Source: Providencia sp. R33
GTDB taxonomy: Bacteria > Pseudomonadota > Gammaproteobacteria > Enterobacterales > Enterobacteriaceae
NCBI RefSeq assembly: GCF_019343475.1
Contig: NZ_CP072453.1
Coordinates: 2,790,001-2,854,000, forward strand
DNA: 64,000 bases
Direction of reading: 5' to 3'
Of this stretch, positions 1 to 8,797 are shown one piece after another. The notes under the pieces are model-generated. The model saw only the letters and a program-made list of their open reading frames with translations, had not been told where the DNA came from and did not search any database. Made by a program: the position numbers and the translations under genes. Position 1 is the stretch's first letter. Every line of letters starts with the position of its first letter.

Positions 1-1031
1 TGTGTCAATAACAATGAAGCGCCCGCAATTAAAATAAATCCAACGATCATTAAATGACGTACGCTTAAAAAACGGGATAATTTGCCAAACGAAAATGAAA
101 ATATCGCCATCGCAATAAATTCTGGCGCCATACGGATACCCGCTTCAAAAGCACCCCACCCTTGCCCTTTTTGCAAAAATAGCGCAATAAAAAATACGTT
201 ACTGTAAGTGGCAAAACCAAGCGCAAAAGAGGCCATATTATATTGAAAGAAATAGGGATTCTTTTTAAAAAGAAAAAACGGTAATAGCGGTTTTTTAACG
301 CATTTTTCTACCCATATAAACGCTAAAACCGCCATGAGGAAAATGATTAATCCTCCCATTGTTAAATAATTTCCCCAACCTTTATCTCCTGCTTCGATTA
401 AGGCGAAAGTTACGCTTCCTAATGCCACAACACTCAATAACTGCCCCAAAGGATCAAACGCGGCCTTATCAGGATCGGCACTTTCATCGATCCCTACGTA
501 GCCTAAAAATAAGGTCAATAAACCGATAGGAATATTAATCAAAAAGATCGTCATCCAATCAAAAGTATCAACCAAAAATCCCCCTAAGATTGGGCCAATA
601 ATTAATGAAAGTGCACTCACTGCCGACCAAACCCCAATAATTTTAATGCGTTCAATGTCATTATTAAAAGCTTGGGTAATAATTGAAAGTGCTCCAGGGA
701 TCAGCGCTGCGGCGGCTATCCCTTGAATAATACGCCCAATAATTAACATCTGAGAAGACGTCGAAAATGCACAAATGGCTGAACCTAAAGTGAAAATGAC
801 AATTCCCATTAGCCATACTTTTTTGCGCCCATAACGGTCACTAATAGGGCCAACAGAAAGGATCAATGCAGATAAGCACAATGCATATGCATCTATAATC
901 CACTGTAACATCGACAAGCTAGCCCCCAGATCTTCGCCAATTGCAGGGAGTGCTACATTCACGATACTGATATCCAATGTTGCCATAAATGTGCCTAAAC
1001 ACACGGCAAGGATCAAAAATAACCGTCTCAT
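1..1031 (-). CDS. MFS drug exporter, DHA2-like (3' end cut by window)
   Basis: About 343 residues are visible, starting MRRLFLILAVCLGTFMATLD, which is the usual first helix of EmrB/QacA-type (DHA2) proton-driven exporters. The conserved motif between helices 2 and 3 (GPISDRYGRKKV) and the motif-C-like helix 5 (SLIIGPILGG) are both present. The C-terminus lies beyond position 1, so the 12- versus 14-helix class cannot be settled. It should act in the inner membrane; the substrate cannot be read. The promoter region (1032-1100) holds a TetR-type palindrome, so repression by a TetR regulator outside the window is likely. Confidence 0.85.
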   Translation of the reverse strand, partial: MRRLFLILAVCLGTFMATLDISIVNVALPAIGEDLGASLSMLQWIIDAYALCLSALILSVGPISDRYGRKKVWLMGIVIFTLGSAICAFSTSSQMLIIGRIIQGIAAAALIPGALSIITQAFNNDIERIKIIGVWSAVSALSLIIGPILGGFLVDTFDWMTIFLINIPIGLLTLFLGYVGIDESADPDKAAFDPLGQLLSVVALGSVTFALIEAGDKGWGNYLTMGGLIIFLMAVLAFIWVEKCVKKPLLPFFLFKKNPYFFQYNMASFALGFATYSNVFFIALFLQKGQGWGAFEAGIRMAPEFIAMAIFSFSFGKLSRFLSVRHLMIVGFILIAGASLLLT

Positions 1032-1073
1032 TTCATCTACCTCATCTTCGTTTATGGCAACATCATAAAATAC

Positions 1074-1088
1074 GACCGACCGGCGGTC
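1074..1088. promoter_or_regulatory. TetR-type operator palindrome upstream of the MFS gene
   Basis: GACCGACCGGCGGTC is an imperfect palindrome with outer arms GACCG/CGGTC, 43 bp upstream of the start of the exporter. Operators of efflux-linked TetR repressors often have this GACCG-centre-CGGTC form. No TetR gene lies in the window; it would have to be elsewhere. The assignment is inferred from form and position. Confidence 0.5.
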
Positions 1089-1147
1089 AATTGAAATGAG
1101 AATGAATATCATTATTTATAAAGTCAGAGAGTAAAAAATTTCTACTA

Positions 1148-1176
1148 AAAATAAAAAAACGGCCTAATCAGCCGTT
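1148..1176 (-). terminator. Rho-independent terminator of the MFS/NTF2-like operon
   Basis: Read on the minus strand, a stem AACGGC/GCCGTT with a 7-nt loop is followed at once by a long T-rich run. It lies 22 bp past the stop of the NTF2-like gene and ends that operon. Confidence 0.8.
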
Positions 1177-1197
1177 GTTTATTAATGAAGGTGGAAA

Positions 1198-1596
1198 CTA
1201 GTTATTCAAAACGGGTGTTTCATGCAGATATTCCCAATAACATTGGTTATCGACAACTCGAATACAGACTGTCGATGTCCTTAATGTTGTGATCCCTTCA
1301 TTTTCTTGTCGTTCCTGATATTGGATCCAACACCGCTCGCCATCTTCAAATAACGGAGTAACCTCAAATGGCACTGTCAGGAATGAAGGTTTAGCACCGA
1401 CGTTTTGACTAAAGAGCCCTGCCACTTCTGCTAAGCCAATTCGGTTCCCACCTATGGTGACCATTTTAAAATTTTCAGTAAAACAGGCTAATAATGGAGC
1501 GACACTTTTATCACTATTACGCCCCGTAAAAACATCTTCAATTAACACATGTACGTCGATAACACTTTGCAGTGCCTTTTGCATTGAATCACACAT
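1198..1596 (-). CDS. Small NTF2-like (SnoaL/DUF4440-type) protein
   Basis: A 132-residue soluble protein without signal peptide or membrane segment. The pattern, an N-terminal helix pair (ALQSVIDVHVLIEDVF), then an ACFTENFKMVTIGG strand and several amphipathic strands ending in a CYWEYLHETP motif, resembles the cone-shaped NTF2-like fold. The ATG follows directly on the TAA of the upstream MFS gene (TAAATG), so it is probably translationally coupled and co-transcribed. Such proteins may be small-molecule-binding or enzymatic; no function can be named. A terminator follows. Confidence 0.55.
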   Translation of the reverse strand: MCDSMQKALQSVIDVHVLIEDVFTGRNSDKSVAPLLACFTENFKMVTIGGNRIGLAEVAGLFSQNVGAKPSFLTVPFEVTPLFEDGERCWIQYQERQENEGITTLRTSTVCIRVVDNQCYWEYLHETPVLNN

Positions 1597-2928
1597 TTAT
1601 TTTTCCTTACTGACTGAAATTAATGAAAATAGCCCAAGAATAGAAGCAATTAAAAAAGTATATTGGTAGTTAGATAGCGGGTTCGAAGATGGCATTAGGC
1701 TAAATATTGAAATTAAAACGACAGCACCTACACTGAAAGCGACTTGGCGATTAATATTCCACAGCACACTTCCTTGCAATAAATCTTTATCTTTGAAATC
1801 CATCAATGAACTGATTTGGGCTATGTTTGCACTTAATCCGCCCCCCATGCCCATTAATAAATATGCCATCACCAACAAACTTAATTGTGCTGAATTTGAT
1901 ACCCAATAAAGTAAAAATATTCCCAAGCTATGCAATACAATACCGAGTACAAATAAACATTTTTTCCCTATACGAGAATAAAGATGCCCACCAGAAATCA
2001 TAGAAACAACAGCACCTGCTGCATACAAAATCATAAATAACCCTGTTTGCCCTGCATTAAAGCCCAAATTAATTTGTAAGTTAAAAATGTTGAGCAAATT
2101 TACCCCAGTAAAAATGCCGGGCACTGCGTAATAAACAATAAAGGCATTACGCAGATTGCTATTTTTTAATAACTGAAAATTTAAAATAGGTTCGCGGCAT
2201 TTTTTGGCATAGTTTAGGTAAAAAATAAACACCACAACGGAGCTCAAAAAGCTGGTAAGGGCCAATACAACACTGTGATAATCGTTATATAATGAAAAAG
2301 ATAATAATAAGCAGAGTAGACTGACACTAACCATGATAAGGCCAAGAATATCTGGTTTTTCCCGTAATACCTGCCCATCATTTTTTATCCAAATCCAAGC
2401 AAGACCTGCCGTTAATAAAGAAAATGGGATATTAGAATAAAAAATCCAATGCCAAGATAACGAATCAATAATTAAGCCACCAATTGCAGGTGAAAAAGCA
2501 GGTGCTATAAGTGCCACCGTCATAATTAATGTCGATATACGTTGGCGGTCATTATTAGGAAATAATGCAAAAACGAGCGCTTGACCAACAGGAATTAATA
2601 ACCCACCTGCCATCCCTTGAACAAAACGCCAAAAAATTAAGCTGTAAATAGATTGGCTTGAACCACTTAACCACACTGCTAACGTGAAAAGTAGCATCGA
2701 ATAACACAGCAATTTTTGATTACCCAGCCGCCCTGCTAGCCACAGGCTAATTGGTATCACTAACACTAACCCTAAAATATATGCATTGGCGACCCAAGCA
2801 ACCTGCGATTGGCTCGCTGAAAATGACGATGCGATATCAGGCAGCGATATCGCAGACATGAAAATATTAATGCAATCAATGAAAAAACCGAGTAAAAACA
2901 CAATCGCAATTTTGTACCGATAAGACAT
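1597..2928 (-). CDS. MFS transporter, DHA2-like exporter
   Basis: 443 residues with about 12-14 hydrophobic helices. The N-terminus carries FIDCINIFMSAISLPDI and WVANAYILGLVLVIPISLWLAG, typical of the multidrug DHA2 branch, and the helix 5 motif C appears as IAPAFSPAIGGLI. It probably exports a small toxic compound through the inner membrane. It is divergent from a LysR regulator with a 100-bp shared promoter region, so that regulator is the likely controller. The gene downstream begins on the next base after its stop codon. Confidence 0.8.
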   Translation of the reverse strand: MSYRYKIAIVFLLGFFIDCINIFMSAISLPDIASSFSASQSQVAWVANAYILGLVLVIPISLWLAGRLGNQKLLCYSMLLFTLAVWLSGSSQSIYSLIFWRFVQGMAGGLLIPVGQALVFALFPNNDRQRISTLIMTVALIAPAFSPAIGGLIIDSLSWHWIFYSNIPFSLLTAGLAWIWIKNDGQVLREKPDILGLIMVSVSLLCLLLSFSLYNDYHSVVLALTSFLSSVVVFIFYLNYAKKCREPILNFQLLKNSNLRNAFIVYYAVPGIFTGVNLLNIFNLQINLGFNAGQTGLFMILYAAGAVVSMISGGHLYSRIGKKCLFVLGIVLHSLGIFLLYWVSNSAQLSLLVMAYLLMGMGGGLSANIAQISSLMDFKDKDLLQGSVLWNINRQVAFSVGAVVLISIFSLMPSSNPLSNYQYTFLIASILGLFSLISVSKEK

Positions 2929-2995
2929 AGCAACCCCTCCGGCGAAAAAGAATAAGGACTAGCCCTTTCTTTGTCGATACAAGAGAAGTAAACTC

Positions 2996-3018
2996 ATTGT
3001 TTAATAAAACAGAACAAT
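2996..3018. promoter_or_regulatory. LysR-type inverted repeat (ATTGTT-N11-AACAAT)
   Basis: Perfect 6-bp arms separated by 11 bases, close to the T-N11-A form bound by LysR-type regulators, lie 11 bp upstream of the LysR gene and within the divergent promoter. It is a candidate autoregulatory and activation site. Confidence 0.5.
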
Positions 3019-3028
3019 TGATGCCATT

Positions 3029-3925
3029 ATGCAAAAGAATCTTAAAAAAATTATCAGTTTTCTTCAGGTCGTGGATTCAGAGTCTTTCACCAAAGCGGCA
3101 GATATTTTAGGGCTAAGTCGCTCTATGGTCAGCGTAGACATAAAGCAATTAGAAACTGAGCTAAATGTGAGCTTATTGACACGAAATACCCGCAGTATTG
3201 CCCTAACCGAGGTTGGAAAACATTTTTACGAAGACTTTAAACACATTCAAAACCAAATTGATGAGGCTTTTGAAAAAAGCCAAAATTTAGGCACCAATAT
3301 TTCAGGCTTATTGCGTTTTTCATCAACGAGTGAATTTGGCCAGCGCTTTATTCTTCCCTTGCTTCCTGAATTTTGCCGCCTTTATCCTAAGTTAAAATTA
3401 CAATATTCCGTCAATTCATCCCTCGATGATTTAATTACAGAAAAACTTGATGTCTCTATTCGCCTAGGTAATTTAAAAAACTCATCACTTAAAATGAAAA
3501 AATTAGGTGATTACGATATTTACTTGGTTGCAAGCCCTGAGTTTGTTCAAAAATATCAAATTAATCAGGTTTCTGACCTTGCCCATGTGCCTTGGGTCAA
3601 CCATTCCCTGTTAAATTGGCAAGATACACAATATTTTTTGCAAAATGACCGAGGGGATAAATTTAGTTTTCCCTTAATTAAAAGCCAATATGAGTCAAAT
3701 TCTGCAGCAGTGATCCACCAAATGGTATTAGCCTCTTTAGGCATCACTATTTGCCCTGCTTGGCTGGTGAATGAAGATTTAAACGCAAAACGTTTAGTCC
3801 GCGTTCTTCCCGAATACAATTTACCCAAGCAAAATATTCAATTACTTTACCCAAGTACCTCCGCTTTGCCTGCTAAGACGCGTACTTTTATTGATTATTT
3901 GGTATCCCGCATGAATTTAGAATAA
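3029..3925 (+). CDS. LysR-family transcriptional regulator
   Basis: 298 residues. The N-terminal winged HTH occupies about residues 5-65 (VVDSESFTKAADILGLSRSM, then TRNTRSIALTEVG), and the effector-binding domain fills the rest (LRFSSTSEFGQRFILPLLPEF). The length is standard for the CrgA/YafC-like branch. It is divergent from the MFS exporter at 1597-2928 and probably regulates it and itself in response to an exported compound. No strong Shine-Dalgarno is seen before the ATG, but the HTH begins directly after it, which supports this start. Confidence 0.85.
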   Translation: MQKNLKKIISFLQVVDSESFTKAADILGLSRSMVSVDIKQLETELNVSLLTRNTRSIALTEVGKHFYEDFKHIQNQIDEAFEKSQNLGTNISGLLRFSSTSEFGQRFILPLLPEFCRLYPKLKLQYSVNSSLDDLITEKLDVSIRLGNLKNSSLKMKKLGDYDIYLVASPEFVQKYQINQVSDLAHVPWVNHSLLNWQDTQYFLQNDRGDKFSFPLIKSQYESNSAAVIHQMVLASLGITICPAWLVNEDLNAKRLVRVLPEYNLPKQNIQLLYPSTSALPAKTRTFIDYLVSRMNLE

Positions 3926-3926
3926 A

Positions 3927-3975
3927 AGTTAACTTAAAAGGTTTATTTCTACCTTTTAAGTTAACTAAAATTTTA
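3927..3975. terminator. Bidirectional terminator between convergent genes
   Basis: A 15-bp perfect stem (AGTTAACTTAAAAGG at 3927-3941 with its complement at 3952-3966) and a 10-nt loop. T-rich tracts flank it on both sides, as expected between the convergent LysR and binding-protein genes. Confidence 0.8.
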
Positions 3976-3999
3976 TTTATTTTTACATTATAAATAAAT

Positions 4000-5100
4000 T
4001 TACAACGTTACCCAAAACACCCCCTCTGAGCGCAATTGGGTAAATTGCGTTTGGAAATCAGCTAAGTTTTGCTCAGGATTTAATTCGCTGAAAGCCTTAG
4101 GGTGTATAAATTTTGCCATCGCTTCAATGGCAAATATGTTCATTGGGCTGTTATAAAAATTGTGGTAAATCGCCATTACGCGCTTTTCTTTTACCGACGT
4201 TAATGAAGAGATCCCTTGCCTATCTAATAATACCGCCAGTTGCTTCTGAGCATCTGGTTTGTTTGTCCGGTATCCTAAGCTGACAGCGATTGAACCGCGA
4301 TTGAAGTTATGCCAATCCGCGCCCGTTAAGAAATAGAATTCTGGGTTTAAAGCAATAATATTCTCAATAGAGCTTTCAGCCCCTTTTGCAGGGAAACTGT
4401 CTGCGACAAGGTTATTTCCCCCCGCTAAAGACGCTAAAACACCATAACCTGAACGCCCATAGAGTTGGCAACAATTATCTGTAAATAACCCTGCATTGGC
4501 TTCGATTAATACTGAAGGAAATGGCTTCACCAGTTGGGATTCTACCGCGGCCAATTTTTCTTGGTATAGTGCCGCAAACTGAGTTGCTCGTTCTTGCGTG
4601 CCTAATAATTCCCCCAATAACAAAATACTTTTTGGAGTATTTTTTACGATATCCATCCGAAAATCGATAAATACCACCTGAATTCCTGCCGCTTCAAGCT
4701 GCGGTAAAATTTGGCTATCACGCATCGCGCCATAATTGGCTTTATGCATGATGATAACCTCAGGGGCGAGCTCAATCAGCTTTTCAACTTGTAGCCCTGC
4801 TTCACGGGTTTTCTTCAGTGTTGGGATTTTTGCTAACTCAGGTAAAACACTAAAATAGGCCTCTTTTAAATCAGGGGCATACTGCGTTAATGAATCACTC
4901 CACCCCGTAATACGGGAAATTCCCGTTTTACCGGCAGCAATATCCACCGATAAAACATCACGGCTATCCACTAAAAATAATTTTTCGACGGGAAGATTAA
5001 CGGTAACTTCACGGCCTTGCAGGTCAGTGATCACTGTTGGCGTTTTTGCCTGCACCCAGAAGCTCAGTAAGCACAATAACCCTGTGAGAAATAATTTCAT
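4000..5100 (-). CDS. Periplasmic binding protein of an iron/siderophore ABC importer (FecB/BtuF-like)
   Basis: 366 residues with a signal peptide at 1-18 (MKLFLTGLLCLLSFWVQA). The body has the Peripla_BP_2 pattern: ITDLQGREVTVNLPVEKLFL at the start, a LIELAPEVIIMHK segment in the first lobe, and ALNPEFYFLTGADW in the second. It should capture an iron-siderophore or similar metal complex in the periplasm. No permease or ATPase is directly adjacent; those at 8798-10554 have their own binding protein, so this may be a second specificity. It lies 84 bp downstream of the iutA-like gene, after a small hairpin. A clear AAGGG precedes the ATG. Confidence 0.8.
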   Translation of the reverse strand: MKLFLTGLLCLLSFWVQAKTPTVITDLQGREVTVNLPVEKLFLVDSRDVLSVDIAAGKTGISRITGWSDSLTQYAPDLKEAYFSVLPELAKIPTLKKTREAGLQVEKLIELAPEVIIMHKANYGAMRDSQILPQLEAAGIQVVFIDFRMDIVKNTPKSILLLGELLGTQERATQFAALYQEKLAAVESQLVKPFPSVLIEANAGLFTDNCCQLYGRSGYGVLASLAGGNNLVADSFPAKGAESSIENIIALNPEFYFLTGADWHNFNRGSIAVSLGYRTNKPDAQKQLAVLLDRQGISSLTSVKEKRVMAIYHNFYNSPMNIFAIEAMAKFIHPKAFSELNPEQNLADFQTQFTQLRSEGVFWVTL

Positions 5101-5141
5101 GGGATACCCTTTACTTTAAATTTAAATAATTCTAACCCAAT

Positions 5142-5163
5142 AAAGCCACGGTTAAGTGGCTTT
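5142..5163. terminator. Small hairpin after the iutA-like gene
   Basis: An 8-bp stem AAAGCCAC/GTGGCTTT with a 6-nt loop lies 22 bp past the receptor stop codon. The T-run is short, so it may attenuate rather than end transcription into the binding-protein gene. Confidence 0.5.
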
Positions 5164-5184
5164 GTCATCGACTAAAACGTTAAA

Positions 5185-7386
5185 TTAGAACGTCACACTG
5201 TAGTTAAGTGCGAAGGTTCTACCGCGGCCTTTATAGTCATACAGGTTTGGTGCACCGTATTTCGGGCTATATAAACTTTGTGCGCGCTGCCCCCAAATGG
5301 TGGAGTAGTTTTTATCCAGTAAGTTTTCAACGGCAAAACTCACTTTACCAACAGGAAGCATATAACTACCTAATAAATCAACGGTATTATAACCATCCAG
5401 TTTTTTACCCGCCGCGTCAGTTAGGTTAAATGTTTGCTGGCTTTGTAAGCGTAAGGACCAATCATTCGGCTCCCAGCCTACATAAGCGTTAACTTTCGAT
5501 GGGCTGGCGAAGTCCACGCTCCATTTTTCCCAGCTACCATTAACTTTGGTTTCCGATTTTTGCAGGTTGAAGTTACTCCCCACGTTCCAGTCGGAATCGT
5601 CAAAGAAGTAATCAACAGCACCTTCTACCCCATAAATGCGGCGTTTATCGGTCTTCATGTAAATGGTCATGTCATCTTTATTGATGCCATAGCTTCTATC
5701 AGACAAGGAATAATAGGTGGCGACCTGTGTGCGCAGGTTCTCACCTGTATAGCGCCAACCTAACTCAAAGGAGTTAACCTTGATCCCTTTGACTTTAGTA
5801 TCATTGATATTCACACTTTTCTTTAGGTTCCAGTGGCCATTCGCATCGGGGGTTTTGCCGTAATCACCCGTGCCATAATATTTTGCAATATCAGGAATTT
5901 CAAAACCTTGAGAGAAGTTAAACCATGTTTGTTGCTCTTCTGTCAGGTTAACTAATAGCCCTGCATTAAACAGTAAATTGTTATAATCGGTTTTCCCACC
6001 AGGTACAGCATCTGCGGATTTACCATTGCCGTTTGCAATCGCTTCTTGCTGCGCATAACCAATAAAATCATCCACTTTATTTTCAGTATATTGATAACGC
6101 ACGCCACCGCTTAAGGTGAACATCGGCGTGATGTCATAGCTGCTTTGCAAGAATGTCGCCATGTTTGTGGTGGTATAGCTTGGGTAGCGACCAATTTGGA
6201 ACGCTTTGGTGAGATCCATTCCCCCCGATTCTTTTGCGCGATCCAAATCAAAAAACATTTGGTTTGCACGAAATTGCTCATGCTCCGCATCCACACCATA
6301 AGTTAATGTCAATTCATCAAGGGGTTGGCTATTAAATGTCAGCTTAGTACCATAGAAATTGGTTTGTTGGTCAGAGGAACTGATGCTCGAAACTTCTTTC
6401 CCCGTCAACGTTGGGAATGGATAAAATTTTTGTGATTCATCACGGTAGTAAACCTGAGCAACAAAATCCTGCCCAAACACATCTGCATTTGAATACTGTA
6501 AGTTAAGCAAGTTACGCTCCGTCCCCGGTAAACGGTCTGAGCTTAATTTGCCACTGTTATAGGCCTTTCCATCCCCCTTCACTGCGGAAAAATCTTTGCC
6601 TAAATATAGGCCGTGCTTACCATCGGATTCACTTTTATAGTGCTGATAAGTCGCTTGAATCTGTTGTGTTTCATTAATTTTGATGGTGCCTGATGCCATC
6701 ACATCAAGACGGTCAGAGAATTGTAACCCTGTTTGGGTATTATCAATATTAATCGCGTCGCCTTTGCCATCATACCAACCGCCATAACGTTGATATGCGA
6801 CAGAAACACGACCATGTGCATTTTCATTACCGCCACTCACTGCGGCTGCGACATTTTCATCGTGATCTTTGCCGTTATTAAAACCCGTTTTTCCACCCAA
6901 TTGCAGGGAAACTTGTTTTTCTTCTTGGCCTTTTTTCGTCACGATATTAATTAAACCGCCACTACTGCCGCCGCCGTACATTGCCGTCGCACCAGAAATC
7001 ACTTCAATATGGTTGATATTAAACGGATCAATCGAATCTAGTTGACGACTATCACTGCGTGAAGAGTTAAGACGAACGCCATCTACCATCACTATCATCG
7101 AGCGGCCACGCATGTTCATGCCATAGTTAGTACGCCCTTGGCCGCTCACGCTCATTCCTGGAATTAACTGTGATAAAATATCTTTTAACTCTTTCCCACC
7201 TTCTGCTTGCTGCTCAATTTCGGCGTTATCTATTACCCATGTGGTTTGTGCCATTTCTGAAACTGATTTATAACCGCGAGTTGCAGAGACCGTAATTTTT
7301 TCTTCTTTGTTATCAGCGGCCAATACTGAGGGAGACATAAAGGGGAGTAAGCAAGGGGAGAGAATAAAAAGGTGTTTTATTTTCAT
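5185..7386 (-). CDS. iutA: IutA-like TonB-dependent ferric-aerobactin receptor
   Basis: About 733 residues from the chosen ATG (MKIKHLFILSPCLL...), which gives a proper signal peptide ending near VLAA. A 22-residue upstream extension is possible but hydrophobic and lacks a ribosome site. A TonB box (EKITVSATRG), a plug domain and a 22-strand barrel ending in NYSVTF follow. Many stretches match E. coli IutA as I recall it: EMAQTTWVI, LSQLIPGMSVSG, RTNYGMNMRGR, DSRQLDSIDPFN, ATAMYGGGSSGGLINIVTKKGQ, RIYGVEGAVDYF, NLYDYKGRGRTF. It imports ferric aerobactin or a related hydroxamate across the outer membrane. No iucABCD genes are nearby, so it may use siderophore made by others. A Fur-like box lies upstream. 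Confidence 0.85.
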   Translation of the reverse strand: MKIKHLFILSPCLLPFMSPSVLAADNKEEKITVSATRGYKSVSEMAQTTWVIDNAEIEQQAEGGKELKDILSQLIPGMSVSGQGRTNYGMNMRGRSMIVMVDGVRLNSSRSDSRQLDSIDPFNINHIEVISGATAMYGGGSSGGLINIVTKKGQEEKQVSLQLGGKTGFNNGKDHDENVAAAVSGGNENAHGRVSVAYQRYGGWYDGKGDAINIDNTQTGLQFSDRLDVMASGTIKINETQQIQATYQHYKSESDGKHGLYLGKDFSAVKGDGKAYNSGKLSSDRLPGTERNLLNLQYSNADVFGQDFVAQVYYRDESQKFYPFPTLTGKEVSSISSSDQQTNFYGTKLTFNSQPLDELTLTYGVDAEHEQFRANQMFFDLDRAKESGGMDLTKAFQIGRYPSYTTTNMATFLQSSYDITPMFTLSGGVRYQYTENKVDDFIGYAQQEAIANGNGKSADAVPGGKTDYNNLLFNAGLLVNLTEEQQTWFNFSQGFEIPDIAKYYGTGDYGKTPDANGHWNLKKSVNINDTKVKGIKVNSFELGWRYTGENLRTQVATYYSLSDRSYGINKDDMTIYMKTDKRRIYGVEGAVDYFFDDSDWNVGSNFNLQKSETKVNGSWEKWSVDFASPSKVNAYVGWEPNDWSLRLQSQQTFNLTDAAGKKLDGYNTVDLLGSYMLPVGKVSFAVENLLDKNYSTIWGQRAQSLYSPKYGAPNLYDYKGRGRTFALNYSVTF

Positions 7387-7523
7387 TGAGTTAAAACCTT
7401 TAAATATAATTATTGATACCATCGTTATCAGTGCCAGAACTAATAACAACACATGATTACATCACAGCTAACTATGTTGCGGAAAAATTATTCGCAATAG
7501 TAACTGATAATCATGTTAGATAT

Positions 7524-7542
7524 AAGAATTATTATCATTACA
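7524..7542. promoter_or_regulatory. Fur box upstream of the iutA-like gene
   Basis: On the minus strand the 19-mer matches the Fur consensus GATAATGATAATCATTATC at about 14 positions, with an unbroken AATGATAAT core. It lies 138 bp upstream of the receptor start; a second partial unit (TGATAATCAT) sits at 7505-7514. Confidence 0.65.
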
Positions 7543-7614
7543 ATGATGAATTGAAAGGTTATTTGTATTAGGTATCGTTTTAAGCGCATCCTTGCGCGTA
7601 TGAATGTGTCTTCC

Positions 7615-8385
7615 TTATTTCACGCTGGCCACTGCAATATAGTTGAGTTTCCCACGATTTTGTCGGAAATGACGGAACATGCGTAAAAACTGCGGGCGGT
7701 TTTCTTTTTTTAATGCATTACGAATAATTTTCATGGTGCCCAATAGACCTTCATCATAAATCAACCCTTTTGGCGATAATAAGGTCATCGGCCCTGTACT
7801 GGACATCACATGTTGAAAGCCTGCTTGCTTAAATAAATCAATCCATTGCGCTTGAGGTAGCGGCTGAGCCTTAACATGAATAGCTTGATGCATTTGTGAT
7901 GCAATATCTTGCGGGTTGTCTGCATCTTTAAATGCAATATCGTGGGTTAATAGGCAACCACCCGGTTTCAGTACGCGGTAATATTCCTGTAATAACTTCG
8001 CTTTAGCTTTATCGCCATACATCGTGAGCATCGCTTCGTTAATTACCACATCAAAGCTGTTATCTGCAAAAGGCAGTTTTGAAGCATCTGCCATTTTAAT
8101 CGTAATTAAATCGCTTAAACCGTGCTGTGCCACATTCTTTTTCGCTTTCTCCAGTGCCTGTTTATCCATATCAATACCCGTGATATGGCAGCGAAATTGT
8201 GAAGCAATTTCGATTGCAGTCGTCCCCATATTACAGGCAATTTCAAGCACTTGACTGTCTTTATGTAAGCCTGATTGGTTCAATAACCACTGAGTCGCAA
8301 TTTTTCCACCGGGGCGTAAGCGTTTTTTTCCAAGGCGAGCTAAAAATTTGTGCCCCGCTTCGTGTGCTGTAAATGATTGATCCAT
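7615..8385 (-). CDS. Class I SAM-dependent methyltransferase
   Basis: 256 residues. Motif I is VLEIACNMGTTA (about residues 46-57), the acidic ribose-binding residue follows in ITGIDMDKQAL, motif II is FDVVINEAML, and motif III is RVLKPGGCLLTHD. This is the UbiE/YafE-like branch of small-molecule methyltransferases. It is the last gene of the minus-strand operon after the cupin (14-bp gap) and the ABC importer, with a strong GGAGG before the ATG. Its substrate is unknown; its place in a metal-import operon suggests it modifies the imported chelate or a related cofactor, but that is inference. Confidence 0.8.
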   Translation of the reverse strand: MDQSFTAHEAGHKFLARLGKKRLRPGGKIATQWLLNQSGLHKDSQVLEIACNMGTTAIEIASQFRCHITGIDMDKQALEKAKKNVAQHGLSDLITIKMADASKLPFADNSFDVVINEAMLTMYGDKAKAKLLQEYYRVLKPGGCLLTHDIAFKDADNPQDIASQMHQAIHVKAQPLPQAQWIDLFKQAGFQHVMSSTGPMTLLSPKGLIYDEGLLGTMKIIRNALKKENRPQFLRMFRHFRQNRGKLNYIAVASVK

Positions 8386-8399
8386 ACATTACCTCCGAG

Positions 8400-8750
8400 C
8401 TAATGGGTGCACTCATGACTTGGTTCACGTAACATCACCAGTAGCATTTTGGCAGGCTCTAGTGCATCAACGGCATGGGGAATATTAGCTGGCATTCGCA
8501 CAATTTCACCCAGTTTAGCCGTCACAGGCTTACCATCAATAGTGAGCAACAGGCTTCCCTCCGCTACCATCACAATGGCGTCAAAAGGGGCACTGTGTTC
8601 AGACAGCGCCTGTCCTTTATCAAAGGCAAATAATGTGATGTTTCCGCCCCCATTTTTAGCAAGCACTCGGCTGGCAATACCTTGTTCGGTATAGTTAATT
8701 AATGTGCTGATATTCAGCGCTTCAGCTGGCGTAATGGTGTTATCGCTCAT
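8400..8750 (-). CDS. Small single-domain cupin protein
   Basis: 116 residues with one double-stranded beta-helix: SEHSAPFDAIVMVAEGSLLL forms motif 1 and GEIVRMPANIPHAVDALE forms motif 2, giving candidate His ligands. The C-terminus SHECTH adds two more His and a Cys. It has no signal peptide, so it acts in the cytosol. It lies between the importer ATPase gene (47-bp gap) and the methyltransferase (14-bp gap), so it is very likely co-transcribed. It may bind metal or a small ligand; no reaction can be assigned. Confidence 0.75.
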   Translation of the reverse strand: MSDNTITPAEALNISTLINYTEQGIASRVLAKNGGGNITLFAFDKGQALSEHSAPFDAIVMVAEGSLLLTIDGKPVTAKLGEIVRMPANIPHAVDALEPAKMLLVMLREPSHECTH

Positions 8751-8797
8751 AATTTAATATTCCTTAATTCGATGAGTTTAATGTATTAATTCAAAAA

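Noticed and set aside
4000..7386. Complete aerobactin locus
   Set aside because: Only the receptor is present. The neighbouring genes are a binding protein, a cupin and a methyltransferase, and no iucA-D-like synthetase was found on either strand.
7387..7452. 22-residue N-terminal extension of the IutA-like protein
   Set aside because: It would put a second hydrophobic stretch before a complete signal peptide and has no ribosome site, while AAAGG precedes the internal ATG.
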